Assembly (NCBI RefSeq): GCF_900156695.1 | Contig: NZ_FTOM01000004.1 | Span: 62,001-126,000, forward strand | Direction: 5' to 3' | Origin: Phaeovulum vinaykumarii | GTDB lineage: Bacteria; Pseudomonadota; Alphaproteobacteria; Rhodobacterales; Rhodobacteraceae | Length of the DNA: 64,000 nt | In this document: positions 32,367 through 47,372 of the stretch, piece by piece | Layout: the number at the start of each line of letters is the position of its first letter | Numbering within the stretch: position 1 is the first letter of the stretch | Position numbers and translations under genes: made by a program | The notes under the pieces: model-generated | Databases searched by the model: none | What the model saw: only the letters and a program-made list of their open reading frames with translations | What the model was told of the DNA's origin: nothing

Positions 32367-33662
32367 ATGGCCGACAAGAGCAAGACCGCAACGTTGCGCT
32401 TTGGAGAGAAATCCATCGAGATGCCGATCCTCAGCCCCACGGTCGGGCCCGACGTGATCGACATCCGCAAGCTCTACGCGCAAGGCGACGTGTTCACCTT
32501 CGATCCGGGCTTCACCTCCACCGCGTCATGCGAATCGGCCATCACCTATATCGACGGTGACAAGGGCGAGCTGCTCTATCGCGGTTACCCGATCGAGGAG
32601 CTCGCCGAGAAATCGCATTACCTCGAGGTCTGCTACCTGCTGCTTTACGGAGAACTGCCGACCCGCACCCAGATGGAGGATTTCGAGCGCCGCGTGACCC
32701 GTCACACGATGCTGCACGAACAGATCCACTATTTCTTCCGCGGGTTCCGCCGCGACAGCCACCCCATGGCCACCATGGTCGGCGTGGTCGGTGCGATGTC
32801 GGCCTTCTATCACGACAGCCTCGACATCAACGACCCCTGGCAGCGTGAGGTCGCCGCGCTGCGGATGATCGCCAAGCTGCCGACGATCGCGGCGATGGCC
32901 TACAAGTATTCGCTGGGCCAGCCCTTCGTCTATCCGCGCAACGATCTCGATTATGCGGCGAACTTCCTGCACATGTGCTTCTCGGTCCCGGCCGAGAAAT
33001 ACGAGGTCGACCCGATCCTCGCCCATGCGATGGACCTGATCTTCACGCTTCATGCCGATCACGAGCAGAACGCCTCGACCTCGACCGTGCGGCTGGCGGG
33101 CTCGTCGGGGGCCAACCCCTTCGCCTGCGTGGCCGCCGGCATCGCCTGCCTGTGGGGGCCCGCGCATGGCGGCGCCAACCAGGCCTGCCTGGAGATGCTG
33201 CGCCAGATCGGCAGCGTCGACCGGATCCCCGAATACATCGCCCGCGCCAAGGACAAGAACGATCCCTTCCGCCTGATGGGCTTCGGCCACCGGGTCTACA
33301 AGAACTTCGACCCGCGCGCGAAGGTGATGAAACAGGCCGCCGACGATGTGCTGGGCCTTCTGGGCATCAAGGACAACCCCACCCTTCAGGTCGCCAAGGA
33401 GCTGGAGCGGATCGCGCTCGAGGATCCCTATTTCGTCGAGAAGAAGCTCTACCCCAACGTCGATTTCTATTCGGGGATCATCCTCGAGGCGATGGGCTTC
33501 CCGACCTCGATGTTCACGCCCATCTTCGCGCTGTCGCGCACCGTGGGCTGGATCTCGCAGTGGAAGGAAATGCTGGGCGACGAGAACCAGAAGATCGGCC
33601 GTCCGCGCCAGCTCTATGTCGGCAAGCCTCGCCGGGCCTATGTCGAGGTCGAGAACCGCTGA
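32367..33662 (+). CDS. gltA: Citrate synthase (type II)
   Basis: This is a 431-residue enzyme that condenses acetyl-CoA with oxaloacetate at the entry of the TCA cycle. Typical segments are A-D-H-E-Q-N-A-S-T, the catalytic-site [17 protein letters not shown] and N-V-D-F-Y-S-G. The N-terminal beta domain (residues 1-60) matches the hexameric, NADH-sensitive type. AAAAGGAG precedes the ATG. A strong hairpin terminator follows 24 bases after the stop. Confidence 0.97.
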   Translation: MADKSKTATLRFGEKSIEMPILSPTVGPDVIDIRKLYAQGDVFTFDPGFTSTASCESAITYIDGDKGELLYRGYPIEELAEKSHYLEVCYLLLYGELPTRTQMEDFERRVTRHTMLHEQIHYFFRGFRRDSHPMATMVGVVGAMSAFYHDSLDINDPWQREVAALRMIAKLPTIAAMAYKYSLGQPFVYPRNDLDYAANFLHMCFSVPAEKYEVDPILAHAMDLIFTLHADHEQNASTSTVRLAGSSGANPFACVAAGIACLWGPAHGGANQACLEMLRQIGSVDRIPEYIARAKDKNDPFRLMGFGHRVYKNFDPRAKVMKQAADDVLGLLGIKDNPTLQVAKELERIALEDPYFVEKKLYPNVDFYSGIILEAMGFPTSMFTPIFALSRTVGWISQWKEMLGDENQKIGRPRQLYVGKPRRAYVEVENR

Positions 33663-33685
33663 GGTTTGCGCCCGATCCCAGGACG

Positions 33686-33718
33686 AAAGGCCCGGAAGCA
33701 TGACTTCCGGGCCTTTTT
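33686..33718 (+). terminator. Rho-independent terminator of gltA
   Basis: AAGGCCCGGAAG and CTTCCGGGCCTT pair around a five- to six-base loop and are followed by a T-run. This is a classic intrinsic terminator, and the A-run before it could also serve the opposite strand. Confidence 0.9.
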
Positions 33719-33737
33719 CGTTGGGGGCGGCGCGGGC

Positions 33738-33847
33738 GGGTGACCCCGACGGCCTTTCAAGAACGCGGACAGGTTACCCCGTCCATATTTCCAGAACGCG
33801 ACGGGTTACCCCGTCAGTATTTAAAGACGCGGACGGGTTACCCCGTC
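33738..33847. repeat. Tandem array of short palindromes
   Basis: Three copies of a GACGGGTTACCCCGTC-like palindrome (around 33771, 33800 and 33832) and a weaker one near 33738 are spaced about 31 bases apart, separated by short TATTT-containing linkers. The last copy overlaps the end of the thioredoxin gene. It could be a palindromic extragenic repeat or part of the convergent termination region. Confidence 0.75.
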
Positions 33848-34272
33848 GCTTGGCCCGCGAATTTCACGATCTCGGCCGCAGGCCGGGCGCCGGCGGCACG
33901 CGCCACCTCGCGGCCGTTGCGATAGAGGATCAGCGCGGGAATGCCGCGGATGCCCATCTTGGCCGAAATCTGCGGGTTGGCCTCGGTATCGACCTTGGCA
34001 AAGCGCACCTTGCCCGCCATCGCCTCGGCCGCCTTGGCGAATTCGGGCGCCATCATCCGGCAGGGCCCGCACCAGCCGGCCCAGAAATCCACCACCAGCG
34101 GCATCTCGTCGCCGCGCGCGGCCTTCTCGAAGACCGGCCCGTCCAGCGCCGCCACCTTGCCCGAGATCAGCCGCGCCCCGCAGGTGCCGCATTTGGCCGC
34201 CCCCGTCAGCTTGTCAGCGGGCACGCGGTTCATCTGCCCACAGTCGAAACACACCATCTTCACGCCGGACAT
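33838..34272 (-). CDS. trxC: Thioredoxin 2 (TrxC)
   Basis: This is a 144-residue thioredoxin started at MSGVKMVCFDCGQ (34272). The N-terminal zinc finger has C-F-D-C (8-11) and C-G-T-C (28-31). The redox centre is W-C-G-P-C (67-71), with the conserved cis-proline in G-I-P-A-L. This zinc-bearing thioredoxin reduces disulfides and acts in oxidative-stress defence. The gene is divergent from a small unknown gene and ends within the palindrome array. Confidence 0.95.
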   Translation of the reverse strand: MSGVKMVCFDCGQMNRVPADKLTGAAKCGTCGARLISGKVAALDGPVFEKAARGDEMPLVVDFWAGWCGPCRMMAPEFAKAAEAMAGKVRFAKVDTEANPQISAKMGIRGIPALILYRNGREVARAAGARPAAEIVKFAGQATG

Positions 34273-34347
34273 TCTTGCCTCCGTCATATTCGAGTTGCAG
34301 AATATATCGGAGCCCGACGCCCGGAATGCAAGAGCCGCGAGAGCCCC

Positions 34348-34560
34348 ATGACCGAACCGCTGATCCCCTTCCGCGACCTGCCGCCCGCGCGCCAGGCCGA
34401 ATTGCGCGCCGCCCATGCCCGCGCCGAAAGCACCGCCGCGGGCACCTGTTCGATGGAGATCAAGATCGCGCGCTTTGCGGCCTTTCTGGCCCCCCATGGC
34501 GTCAGCTTCACCGAAGCCGACCTGCCCGGCCGCAGGACGCGGCCGGACAGGATCGGCTGA
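34348..34560 (+). CDS. Small hypothetical protein beside trxC
   Basis: This is a 70-residue protein: MTEPLIPFRDLPPARQ, then two helices containing M-E-I-K-I-A-R-F-A-A-F-L. No cofactor or membrane motif is visible. Codon usage fits the genome, and its place divergent from trxC makes a real gene likely. It is convergent with gcvP. I do not recognise a family. Confidence 0.55.
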   Translation: MTEPLIPFRDLPPARQAELRAAHARAESTAAGTCSMEIKIARFAAFLAPHGVSFTEADLPGRRTRPDRIG

Positions 34561-34592
34561 AACGCCCGGCGCCTTTGCCGCGCGTCACCGGG

Positions 34593-37427
<2,835 letters not shown>

Positions 37428-37643
37428 CGCATGGCCTCGGGCACGGGGGGGGACAGGGCGGGGCCGCGTGCGAACGGTCCCCGGCGAATGCAGGCGGAGG
37501 GCACGCGCCCCCGGCCGGGGGCGCGACACAGGTCTTTCGGGGCGGCACGGCGCGCGGGCTGTCCCCGCCGCCGGCGTCAGGGCGGCGCGCGACGGGGGCC
37601 ACGCGCGACGGGGCCCACCGGCAACGGGGACTGCGGGCGCGCC

Positions 37644-37997
37644 TCAGCCGATCAGGGCCTTATAGGCGGCTTCGTCCATGAAGCCCTCGAGCGCGGCGGG
37701 GTCGGCGGGCCGGATCTTGAAGAACCAGGCCTCAAGCGGGGCTTCGTTGATCTGGCCGGGCGTCTCGGCCAGGGCCTCGTTGATCTCGACGATCTCGCCA
37801 TCGAGCGGGGCCACGATATCCGAGGCGGCCTTCACGCTTTCGATCACCACGATCTCGGCGCCCTTCTCGACCGGCCCCGGTTCGGGCAGTTCGACAAAGA
37901 CCACATCGCCCAGCTGTTCGGCGGCATGGGCGGTGATGCCCACCACGACCAGATCCCCCTCGGGGCGCAGCCATTCATGTTCTTCGGTGTATTTCAT
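37644..37997 (-). CDS. gcvH: Glycine cleavage system H protein
   Basis: This is a 117-residue lipoyl carrier. The lipoylated lysine is Lys56 in I-E-S-V-K-A-A-S-D. The protein shuttles the aminomethyl group between P and T proteins. It starts MKYTEEHEWLRPEG, the standard GcvH beginning, and follows gcvT by ten bases. Length is slightly under the common 125 residues but no motif is missing. Confidence 0.96.
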   Translation of the reverse strand: MKYTEEHEWLRPEGDLVVVGITAHAAEQLGDVVFVELPEPGPVEKGAEIVVIESVKAASDIVAPLDGEIVEINEALAETPGQINEAPLEAWFFKIRPADPAALEGFMDEAAYKALIG

Positions 37998-38007
37998 CGG
38001 AAGAGCC

Positions 38008-39135
38008 TCAGCGTTTGAAACGGGACGGAACGAAGGGAAGCGACACGACCTGGGCGGGCTGGCGCTTGCCGCGGACCTCGCCCCAGATCTGCGCGCCGGG
38101 GGCGATGTCTGCGGGCAGAAGCGCCATGGCCAGGGGCGCCTCAAGGCTGGGGCCAAAGCCGCCCGAGGCAACCTGGCCCAGCGCCCGCCCGCCCTCGGGC
38201 GCATCGAACAGGGGCGTGCCCTCGCGCATGGGGGCGCGGCCCTCGGGGCGCAGGCCCAGCCGGCGGCGGGGCGCGCCTGTTTCCAGCTCGGCCAGAATGC
38301 GATCCGCGCCGGGAAAGCCGCCCGCGCGCGGCCCGGTGCGCCGCGCCTTGCCGATGGACCAGCCCAGGGCGGCCTCGACCGGGGTCGTGGTGGTGTCGAT
38401 GTCATGGCCATGCAGCGGCAGCCCCGCCTCGAGCCGCAGGCTGTCGCGCGCCCCAAGCCCGATCGGTGCCACCTCGGGCTGATCGAGAAGCGCGCGCGCC
38501 AGATCGCGTTCCGCCGCGGCCGGCACGGAAATCTCGAAGCCGTCCTCGCCGGTATAGCCCGAGCGCGAGATCCACAGCTCGGCCCCTTGCCAGTCAAGGC
38601 TCGCCACATCCATGAAGCGCATCGCGGCCACGCCGGGAACCAGGCGGGCCAGCGCCGCCTCGGCCTGCGGGCCCTGGAGCGCCAGAAGCCCGCGGTCGGT
38701 GACCGGCGTGACCTCGAGGCCGGGCGTGGCGGCCAGATGCGCCAGATCGGCGGCCTTGTTGGCGGCGTTGACCACCAGGAACAGGTGATCGCCGCGGTTG
38801 GCCACCATCAGATCGTCGAGAATGCCGCCCTCGGGGGTGGTGAACAGCGCATAGCGCTGGCGGCCCTCGGCCAGACCGGCGATATCGGCCGGCACCAGCC
38901 GTTCCAGCGCCGCCACCCGGTCGGGGCCGCGCAGGATCACCTGCCCCATATGCCCCACATCGAACAACCCCGCGGCCGCGCGCGTGTGCAGATGCTCGCG
39001 CAAGACCCCCATGGGATAGCTGACGGGCATGTCATATCCCGCAAAGGGCACCATCTTGGCGCCCAGCTCCACATGCAGGCCATGCAGGCCCGTGCATGCC
39101 AATCCGTCGTGATCCGATCCCGCCGTTCCGGCCAT
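38008..39135 (-). CDS. gcvT: Aminomethyltransferase, glycine cleavage T protein
   Basis: This is a 375-residue folate enzyme that moves the methylene group from GcvH to tetrahydrofolate and releases ammonia. Start at 39135 (MAGTAGSDHDGL) with GGAAGGGG upstream. Landmarks are V-P-F-A-G-Y-D-M-P, the catalytic-region F-D-V-G-H-M-G-Q, S-R-S-G-Y-T-G-E-D-G-F-E-I, and the C-terminal Y/F-rich barrel. First gene of the gcv operon, behind a tandem glycine riboswitch. Confidence 0.96.
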   Translation of the reverse strand: MAGTAGSDHDGLACTGLHGLHVELGAKMVPFAGYDMPVSYPMGVLREHLHTRAAAGLFDVGHMGQVILRGPDRVAALERLVPADIAGLAEGRQRYALFTTPEGGILDDLMVANRGDHLFLVVNAANKAADLAHLAATPGLEVTPVTDRGLLALQGPQAEAALARLVPGVAAMRFMDVASLDWQGAELWISRSGYTGEDGFEISVPAAAERDLARALLDQPEVAPIGLGARDSLRLEAGLPLHGHDIDTTTTPVEAALGWSIGKARRTGPRAGGFPGADRILAELETGAPRRRLGLRPEGRAPMREGTPLFDAPEGGRALGQVASGGFGPSLEAPLAMALLPADIAPGAQIWGEVRGKRQPAQVVSLPFVPSRFKR

Positions 39136-39227
39136 GACCGCCCCTTCCATGTCGTGCCGAAAATGCCCGGCATCCCTGGCGGCCCCATGCCGCCGTCGAT
39201 GCCCCCTCTGTCCTTGCCCTGCCTGCA

Positions 39228-39372
39228 CCGGCGGGCGCCTGAGATCGTTATCCCTTCGGCGGGCGCGCTGCGCCTCTCTCCAGAGTCCTCGGTCGGAACG
39301 GTCCCTTGCGCCTGAGAGTTTACCGGGGCGGTTGCTCCTTCGGCACCGGGGTTGCCCCCGGATTCTCCCGAT
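39228..39372 (-). promoter_or_regulatory. Tandem glycine riboswitch
   Basis: On the minus strand, upstream of gcvT, two glycine aptamers follow each other. The first begins GGGAGAATCC and contains GCCGAAGGAGCAA and AAACTCTCAGGC. The second has CTGGAGAGAGG, GCCGAAGGGATAA and ATCTCAGGCG. These are the conserved cores of the gcvT-type glycine riboswitch. Glycine binding is expected to turn on the gcv operon. The second aptamer ends about 90 bases before the gcvT start. Confidence 0.93.
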
Positions 39373-39609
39373 TCCGACCCGATCACTGCTACAGGGGCAC
39401 CGGGGGCGCTGGCAAGAGGGAAGGAACGAAATCGACCCATCGGCCCGCAAAGACGACGCCCCGGCGTCCGGCTGCGGCCGGGGCAACACCGCCCTTCGCG
39501 GGTGATTTCACGGCCCCTTCCCGCCCCCTGCCCCGCGCACCGCTAGAGACATCGGCGCCCCGAGGGGCTATCGAGGACACAGGACCCCGTGACAGAGGAG
39601 AATCGGCCC

Positions 39610-42458
<2,849 letters not shown>

Positions 42459-42623
42459 TCCGCGGCGGGGGCCGGTCCGGCCGGATGCCCCTGCGAAACG
42501 GCCCGTTGGTCCCGCCCGCCTCGTCAGGGGCCGGCGGGGCCAGACGTTTCCGCTGCGCCTGACGACGTGACCTGACGTCGGGCGCGGCGGCGCAAGACCC
42601 CGCCCGGTCCGGCGGCGCCCTCA

Positions 42624-42698
42624 CCGGCCGCGGCCGGACGATCCCTCCGCCGGCCCTGGCCGGCAGATCCCGAGCCCAATCGCCGGCCGCGGCCGGCG
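42624..42698. repeat. Three GC palindromes between mreB and mreC
   Basis: Perfect or near-perfect inverted repeats occur at 42624-42637 (CCGGCCGCGGCCGG), 42649-42664 (two-base loop) and 42681-42698 (CGCCGGCCGCGGCCGGCG). The last ends 19 bases before the mreC start. As RNA each can form a stable hairpin and so could lower or process the transcript between mreB and mreC. Confidence 0.8.
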
Positions 42699-42717
42699 AA
42701 GCCCGAGCGAGGCCAAG

Positions 42718-43656
42718 ATGGCACGCGATAACGACCAGTTCGACTATGCCCGCCCGTTGCGCCGCATCTTCGTGGTGGTGACGCTTGTCCTTCTGACCGC
42801 GATCTTCCTGGCCTGGCGCATCGACAGCCCGCGCGTCGAGCGGCTGCGGGTGGCCTTCGTGGACCGCTTCGTGCCCAGCTTCGACTGGGCCATGGCGCCG
42901 GTGACGACGCTGGTCAACATGGTCGAGGGCTTCCAGTCCTATGGCCGGATCTACGAACAGAACCAGCAGCTGCGCCGCGAATTGCAGCAGATGCGCGCCT
43001 GGAAGGAGGCCGCCGTTCAGCTGGAACAGCAAAACGCCAAGCTGCTGGCGCAGAACGCGCTGCGGCTCGACCCCAAGCTGACCTCGGTCTCGGGGGTGGT
43101 GATGGCCGACAGCGGCTCGCCCTTCCGGCAGTCGGTGCTTCTGAACGTGGGCCGGCGCGACGGCGTGGTGGACGGCTGGGCGACGATGGACGGGCTGGGG
43201 CTTGTGGGCCGGATCTCGGGGGTGGGCGCCACCACGGCGCGGGTGATCCTGCTGACCGACACCTCAAGCCGCATCCCGGTCACGATCCAGCCCTCGGGGC
43301 AACGCGCGCTCCTTTCGGGCGACAACACCGCGCTGCCGACGCTGGAATTCATCGAACATCCCGACCAGGTGCGCCCCGGCGACCGGGTGGTCAGCTCGGG
43401 CGACGGCGATCTGTTTCCCGCGGGCCTTCTGGTGGGCCAGGTCGCGCTGGCCTCGGACCGCCGGCTGCGGGTGCGGCTGGCCGCCGATTACGAACGGCTG
43501 GATTATCTGCGGGTGCTGCGCTCCTATCCGGCCGAGCGGCTGGAGGATGCCGGCCCGCTGATCCCGCCCTCGCCCGAGAGCGTGGCCGCCGAGACCGGCG
43601 GGGCCGGGGCACAGGCCGGTGCTCAGGCGGGGGCCACAGGGGGCACGGCGCCATGA
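42718..43656 (+). CDS. mreC: Rod shape-determining protein MreC
   Basis: This is a 312-residue protein with one N-terminal membrane helix (about 16-34), a periplasmic coiled coil (about 75-115, rich in Q/L/E), then the beta-barrel MreC domain with S-V-L-L-N-V-G-R-R-D-G-V and G-D-R-V-V-S-S-G-D-G. It scaffolds the elongasome in the periplasm. The C-terminal 35 residues are Ala/Gly/Gln-rich and disordered. Its stop overlaps the mreD start (ATGA). Confidence 0.95.
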   Translation: MARDNDQFDYARPLRRIFVVVTLVLLTAIFLAWRIDSPRVERLRVAFVDRFVPSFDWAMAPVTTLVNMVEGFQSYGRIYEQNQQLRRELQQMRAWKEAAVQLEQQNAKLLAQNALRLDPKLTSVSGVVMADSGSPFRQSVLLNVGRRDGVVDGWATMDGLGLVGRISGVGATTARVILLTDTSSRIPVTIQPSGQRALLSGDNTALPTLEFIEHPDQVRPGDRVVSSGDGDLFPAGLLVGQVALASDRRLRVRLAADYERLDYLRVLRSYPAERLEDAGPLIPPSPESVAAETGGAGAQAGAQAGATGGTAP

Positions 43657-44192
43657 TCGACCCGATCACCCGCCAGCGGCTGTGGCATCAGGCGCTCTAT
43701 CTCGGCATCCTGGGGGTGCTGATCTTCTGGCAGATGCTGCCCTTGTCGGTGGGCGCGGGCGGCTGGCCCGGCCCCGATCTGATGCTGGCGCTGACCTTCG
43801 CCTGGCTGCTGCGCCGGCCCGAATATGTCCCCGCGCTGGCCATTGCGGCGGTCTTCTTCACCGAAGACCTGCTGACGCTGCGCCCGCCGGGGCTGTGGGC
43901 CGCGATCGTGCTGGCCGCGACCGAGATCCTGCGCACCCGCGAGGCTGGGATGCGCGATCTGGGCTTTCTTCTGGAATGGCTGGTGGTCAGCGGCGTCATG
44001 GCGGCGATGCTGGTCGCCGACCGGCTGATCCTGACCGCACTGTTCGTGCCACAGCCGCCCCTGGGGCTGGCGCTGCTGGAATATCTGGCGACGGTGGCGG
44101 CCTATCCGGCGGTGGTGGGGGTGTCGCATCTGCTGCTGGGTCTGCGCCGCGCCGCGCCGGGCGAGGTCGACGCCTTCGGGCGCCGGCTCTAG
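43653..44192 (+). CDS. mreD: Rod shape-determining protein MreD
   Basis: This is a 179-residue inner-membrane protein with about five hydrophobic segments and the expected position between mreC and the PBP2 gene. Sequence is poorly conserved in the family; assignment rests on topology and gene order. It helps assemble the elongation complex. Confidence 0.9.
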   Translation: MIDPITRQRLWHQALYLGILGVLIFWQMLPLSVGAGGWPGPDLMLALTFAWLLRRPEYVPALAIAAVFFTEDLLTLRPPGLWAAIVLAATEILRTREAGMRDLGFLLEWLVVSGVMAAMLVADRLILTALFVPQPPLGLALLEYLATVAAYPAVVGVSHLLLGLRRAAPGEVDAFGRRL

Positions 44193-44207
44193 GGAACGGG
44201 GGAACGC

Positions 44208-46154
44208 ATGCGCCGATCGCCACGCGACAACGCCATCTCGCAGGCCACGATCTCGCGGCGCGGGCTGATGCTGGGCGGGCTCCAGGCGGCGATGGTGGTC
44301 ACGCTGACGCTGCGCATGCGCGCCATGCAGCTTGAGCGCGCCGACGAATACCGCCTGCTGGCCGAAGGCAACTCGGTCAAGATCCGCCTCTTGCCGCCGG
44401 CGCGCGGGCTGATCCACGACCGCAACGGCGTGCTGCTGGCCGGCAACGAACAGAATTACCGCGTCACCATCACCCGCGAGGATGCGGGCGACGTGGATCT
44501 GGTGCTGGCGCGGCTGCGCCGTCTGATCGCGCTCGGCAATGACGAGGCCGCCGAGATCGCCGACGAATTGCACCGCCGCAGCCCCAATTCGCCCATCACC
44601 GTGGCCGAGCGCCTGAGCTGGGAGGAATTCGCCCGCATCGCGGTCAATGCCCCCGCCCTGCCCGGCGTCACCCCCGAGGTCGGGCTGTCGCGGCTCTATC
44701 CGCGCGGACCCGATTTCGCGCATGTGGTGGGCTATGTCGGCGCGGTGTCGGATTACGACCTGTCCAAGATCGAGGATCCCGACCCGGTGCTGCGCATCCC
44801 GCGCTTCCAGCTGGGCAAGACCGGCGTCGAGGCCAAGCTCGAGGAGATGTTGCGCGGCAAGGCCGGCACGCGGCGGGTCGAGGTGAACTCGGGCGGCCGC
44901 GAGATGCGGGAATTGTCGCGCGAGGAAGGCACCCCCGGCGCCAATGTGCAGCTGACCGTGGATTACCGGCTTCAGAACTACGCGCTGCAACGGCTGGGGG
45001 ATGAAAGCGCCGCGGCGGTGGTGATCGACTGCCGTTCGGGCGATCTGCTGGCGCTGAGTTCGGCACCGGCCTTCGACCCCAACCTCTTCGTGCGCGGCAT
45101 CTCCACGCGCGACTACCGCGCGCTTCAGGACGACGATCACCGCCCACTGGCCGACAAGTCGGTGCAAGGCCTCTATCCGCCCGGCTCGACCTTCAAGATG
45201 GTGAGCGCGCTGGCCGCGCTCGAGGCCGGCGTGATCGGGCTGGACGACACCGTCTATTGCCCCGGCCATCTCGAGGTCGGCGGGCGCAAGTTCCACTGCT
45301 GGCGGCGCGCCGGGCACGGGCATCTTAACCTGACCCAGAGCCTCGAGCAGAGCTGCGACGTGTTCTATTACGACATCTCGCAGAAGGTGGGGATCGACCG
45401 CATCGCCGAGATGGCGCGCAAGCTGGGTCTGGGCACGCGCCACGACCTGCCGCTGTCGGCGGTGGCGCAGGGGATCGCGCCCGACAAGGCCTGGAAGCGC
45501 GAGCGCTACGACACCGACTGGCTGATCGGGGACACGCTGAACGCCTCGATCGGGCAAGGCTATGTGTTGGCCTCGCCCTTGCAACTGGCGGTGATGACCG
45601 CGCGGCTGGCCAGCGGGCGGGAAATCGTGCCGCGGGTGGTGCGCTCGATCGACGGGGTCGAGGTCCCGAACCCCGAGGCCGCGCCGCTCGACATCAAGCC
45701 CGAGCATCTGGCCGCGGTGCGGCGCGGCATGGACATGGTGGTCAATTCGGCGCGCGGCACGGCCAAGGGCGCCAAGATCATGCTGGCCGAGATGCGCATG
45801 GCCGGCAAGACCGGCACCTCGCAGGTGCGCAACATCTCGGCGGCCGAACGCGCGCGCGGGGTGATCTCGAACGCCGACCTGCCCTGGGAGCGGCGCGACC
45901 ACGCGCTGTTCGTGTGCTATGCGCCGGTGGACAATCCGCGCTATGCCGTGGCGCTGGTGGTCGAGCATGGCGGCGGCGGCTCGGCGGTGGCCGCGCCCAT
46001 CGCCCGCGACATCCTGCTCTTTGCGCTGCATGGCGGGCTGCCGCCGCTCTCGGCCTATCCGTCCAGCCAGCGCTGGCGCATCGAGAACGAGCGGCGCGAT
46101 CTCGATCTGGTCGATCCGGGGCTCAAGCCCGACACCACGCCCAGCCGGGCCTGA
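44208..46154 (+). CDS. mrdA: Penicillin-binding protein 2, elongation transpeptidase
   Basis: This is a 648-residue transpeptidase. An N-terminal membrane anchor (about 19-37) is followed by the dimerisation domain and the catalytic domain with S-x-x-K in G-S-T-F-K (Ser near 327), S-C-D, and K-T-G-T-S near 530. It cross-links new lateral peptidoglycan with RodA. The C-terminus ends in an extra charged tail of about 30 residues. It follows mreD by 15 bases. Confidence 0.96.
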   Translation: MRRSPRDNAISQATISRRGLMLGGLQAAMVVTLTLRMRAMQLERADEYRLLAEGNSVKIRLLPPARGLIHDRNGVLLAGNEQNYRVTITREDAGDVDLVLARLRRLIALGNDEAAEIADELHRRSPNSPITVAERLSWEEFARIAVNAPALPGVTPEVGLSRLYPRGPDFAHVVGYVGAVSDYDLSKIEDPDPVLRIPRFQLGKTGVEAKLEEMLRGKAGTRRVEVNSGGREMRELSREEGTPGANVQLTVDYRLQNYALQRLGDESAAAVVIDCRSGDLLALSSAPAFDPNLFVRGISTRDYRALQDDDHRPLADKSVQGLYPPGSTFKMVSALAALEAGVIGLDDTVYCPGHLEVGGRKFHCWRRAGHGHLNLTQSLEQSCDVFYYDISQKVGIDRIAEMARKLGLGTRHDLPLSAVAQGIAPDKAWKRERYDTDWLIGDTLNASIGQGYVLASPLQLAVMTARLASGREIVPRVVRSIDGVEVPNPEAAPLDIKPEHLAAVRRGMDMVVNSARGTAKGAKIMLAEMRMAGKTGTSQVRNISAAERARGVISNADLPWERRDHALFVCYAPVDNPRYAVALVVEHGGGGSAVAAPIARDILLFALHGGLPPLSAYPSSQRWRIENERRDLDLVDPGLKPDTTPSRA

Positions 46155-46174
46155 CGCGGGAGGGGACAGCGCAG

Positions 46175-47314
46175 ATGAGCTATCTCGAAAGCAACCTCAA
46201 GACCGTGCCGGTGGGCTGGCGCAAGATCCTGTTCATCAACTGGCCGCTGGTCTTTTTGCTGGCGGCGGTGGCCTCGGCGGGCTTTGTCATGCTCTATTCC
46301 GTCTCGGGCGGACGCCCCGAGATCTGGGCCGAGCCGCAGATGAAGCGCTTTGGCCTGGGCATGGCGGTGATGCTGGCGGCGGCCTTCGTGCCGATCTGGC
46401 TGTGGCGCAACCTGTCGGCGCTGGGCTACGGGGTGGCGCTGGTGCTGCTGATCGCGGTCGAATTGTTCGGCGATATCGGCATGGGGGCGCAGCGCTGGCT
46501 CGAGATCGGGCCCTTGCGCCTTCAGCCCTCCGAGCTGATGAAGATCACCCTGGTGATGATGCTGGCCGCCTTCTACGACTGGCTCGATGTCGACAAGGTG
46601 TCCAAGCCGCAATGGGTGGCGGCGGCGGCGGCGCTGATCCTGGTGCCGACGGCGCTGGTGCTGCGCCAGCCCGACCTTGGCACGGCGATCCTGCTGCTGA
46701 TGGGCGGCGGTGTGGTGATGTTCGCCGCCGGCGTCAGCCTGTGGTATTTCGGAACCGTCCTGGCGGCGGTGGGCGGGCTGGTCTTTGCCGTTCTGGAAAG
46801 CCGCGGCACGCCCTGGCAATTGCTGCACGATTACCAGTTCCGCCGCATCGACACCTTTCTTGACCCCGGCTCGGACCCGCTGGGGGCGGGCTACAACATC
46901 ATGCAGGCGCAGATCGCGCTGGGCTCGGGCGGCTGGGGCGGGCGCGGCTTCATGCAGGGCACCCAGAGCCGGCTGAACTTCCTGCCCGAGAAGCACACCG
47001 ACTTCATCTTCACCACCCTGGCCGAGGAATTCGGCTTCGTGGGGGCGTTCTCGCTGCTGATGCTCTATGCGCTGATCCTGGGCTTCTGCCTGCATACGGC
47101 GATGTCGGCGCGGGATCGCTATTCGTCGCTGGTCACGATCGGGATCGCGGGCACCTTCTTCCTGTTCTTCGCGGTCAACATGTCGATGGTGATGGGGCTG
47201 ATGCCGGTCGTGGGCGTGCCGCTGCCGCTGGTCAGCTATGGCGGCACGGCGATGTTGATCCTGCTGTGGGCCTTCGGCATCGTGCAAAGCGCCCATGTGC
47301 ACCGCCCGCGCTGA
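46175..47314 (+). CDS. rodA: Peptidoglycan glycosyltransferase RodA
   Basis: This is a 379-residue SEDS-family protein with about ten membrane helices. Start at 46175 (MSYLESNLKTVPV) with GAGGGGA upstream. Characteristic segments are R-Q-P-D-L-G-T-A, the catalytic-loop region F-L-P-E-K-H-T-D-F-I-F and G-V-P-L-P-L-V-S-Y-G-G-T. It polymerises lipid II with PBP2 as partner, and the gene follows mrdA directly. Confidence 0.96.
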   Translation: MSYLESNLKTVPVGWRKILFINWPLVFLLAAVASAGFVMLYSVSGGRPEIWAEPQMKRFGLGMAVMLAAAFVPIWLWRNLSALGYGVALVLLIAVELFGDIGMGAQRWLEIGPLRLQPSELMKITLVMMLAAFYDWLDVDKVSKPQWVAAAAALILVPTALVLRQPDLGTAILLLMGGGVVMFAAGVSLWYFGTVLAAVGGLVFAVLESRGTPWQLLHDYQFRRIDTFLDPGSDPLGAGYNIMQAQIALGSGGWGGRGFMQGTQSRLNFLPEKHTDFIFTTLAEEFGFVGAFSLLMLYALILGFCLHTAMSARDRYSSLVTIGIAGTFFLFFAVNMSMVMGLMPVVGVPLPLVSYGGTAMLILLWAFGIVQSAHVHRPR

Positions 47315-47372
47315 GGCGCGCCGCGCCCCTGCCCCACCCCAAGCCCTGAGCCCGAGCCCCGAAAGGACCGAC

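Noticed and set aside
43623-46031. An 802-codon minus-strand frame opposite mreD and mrdA
   Set aside because: Antisense to an operon with unmistakable PBP2 motifs; the composition is that of a GC shadow.
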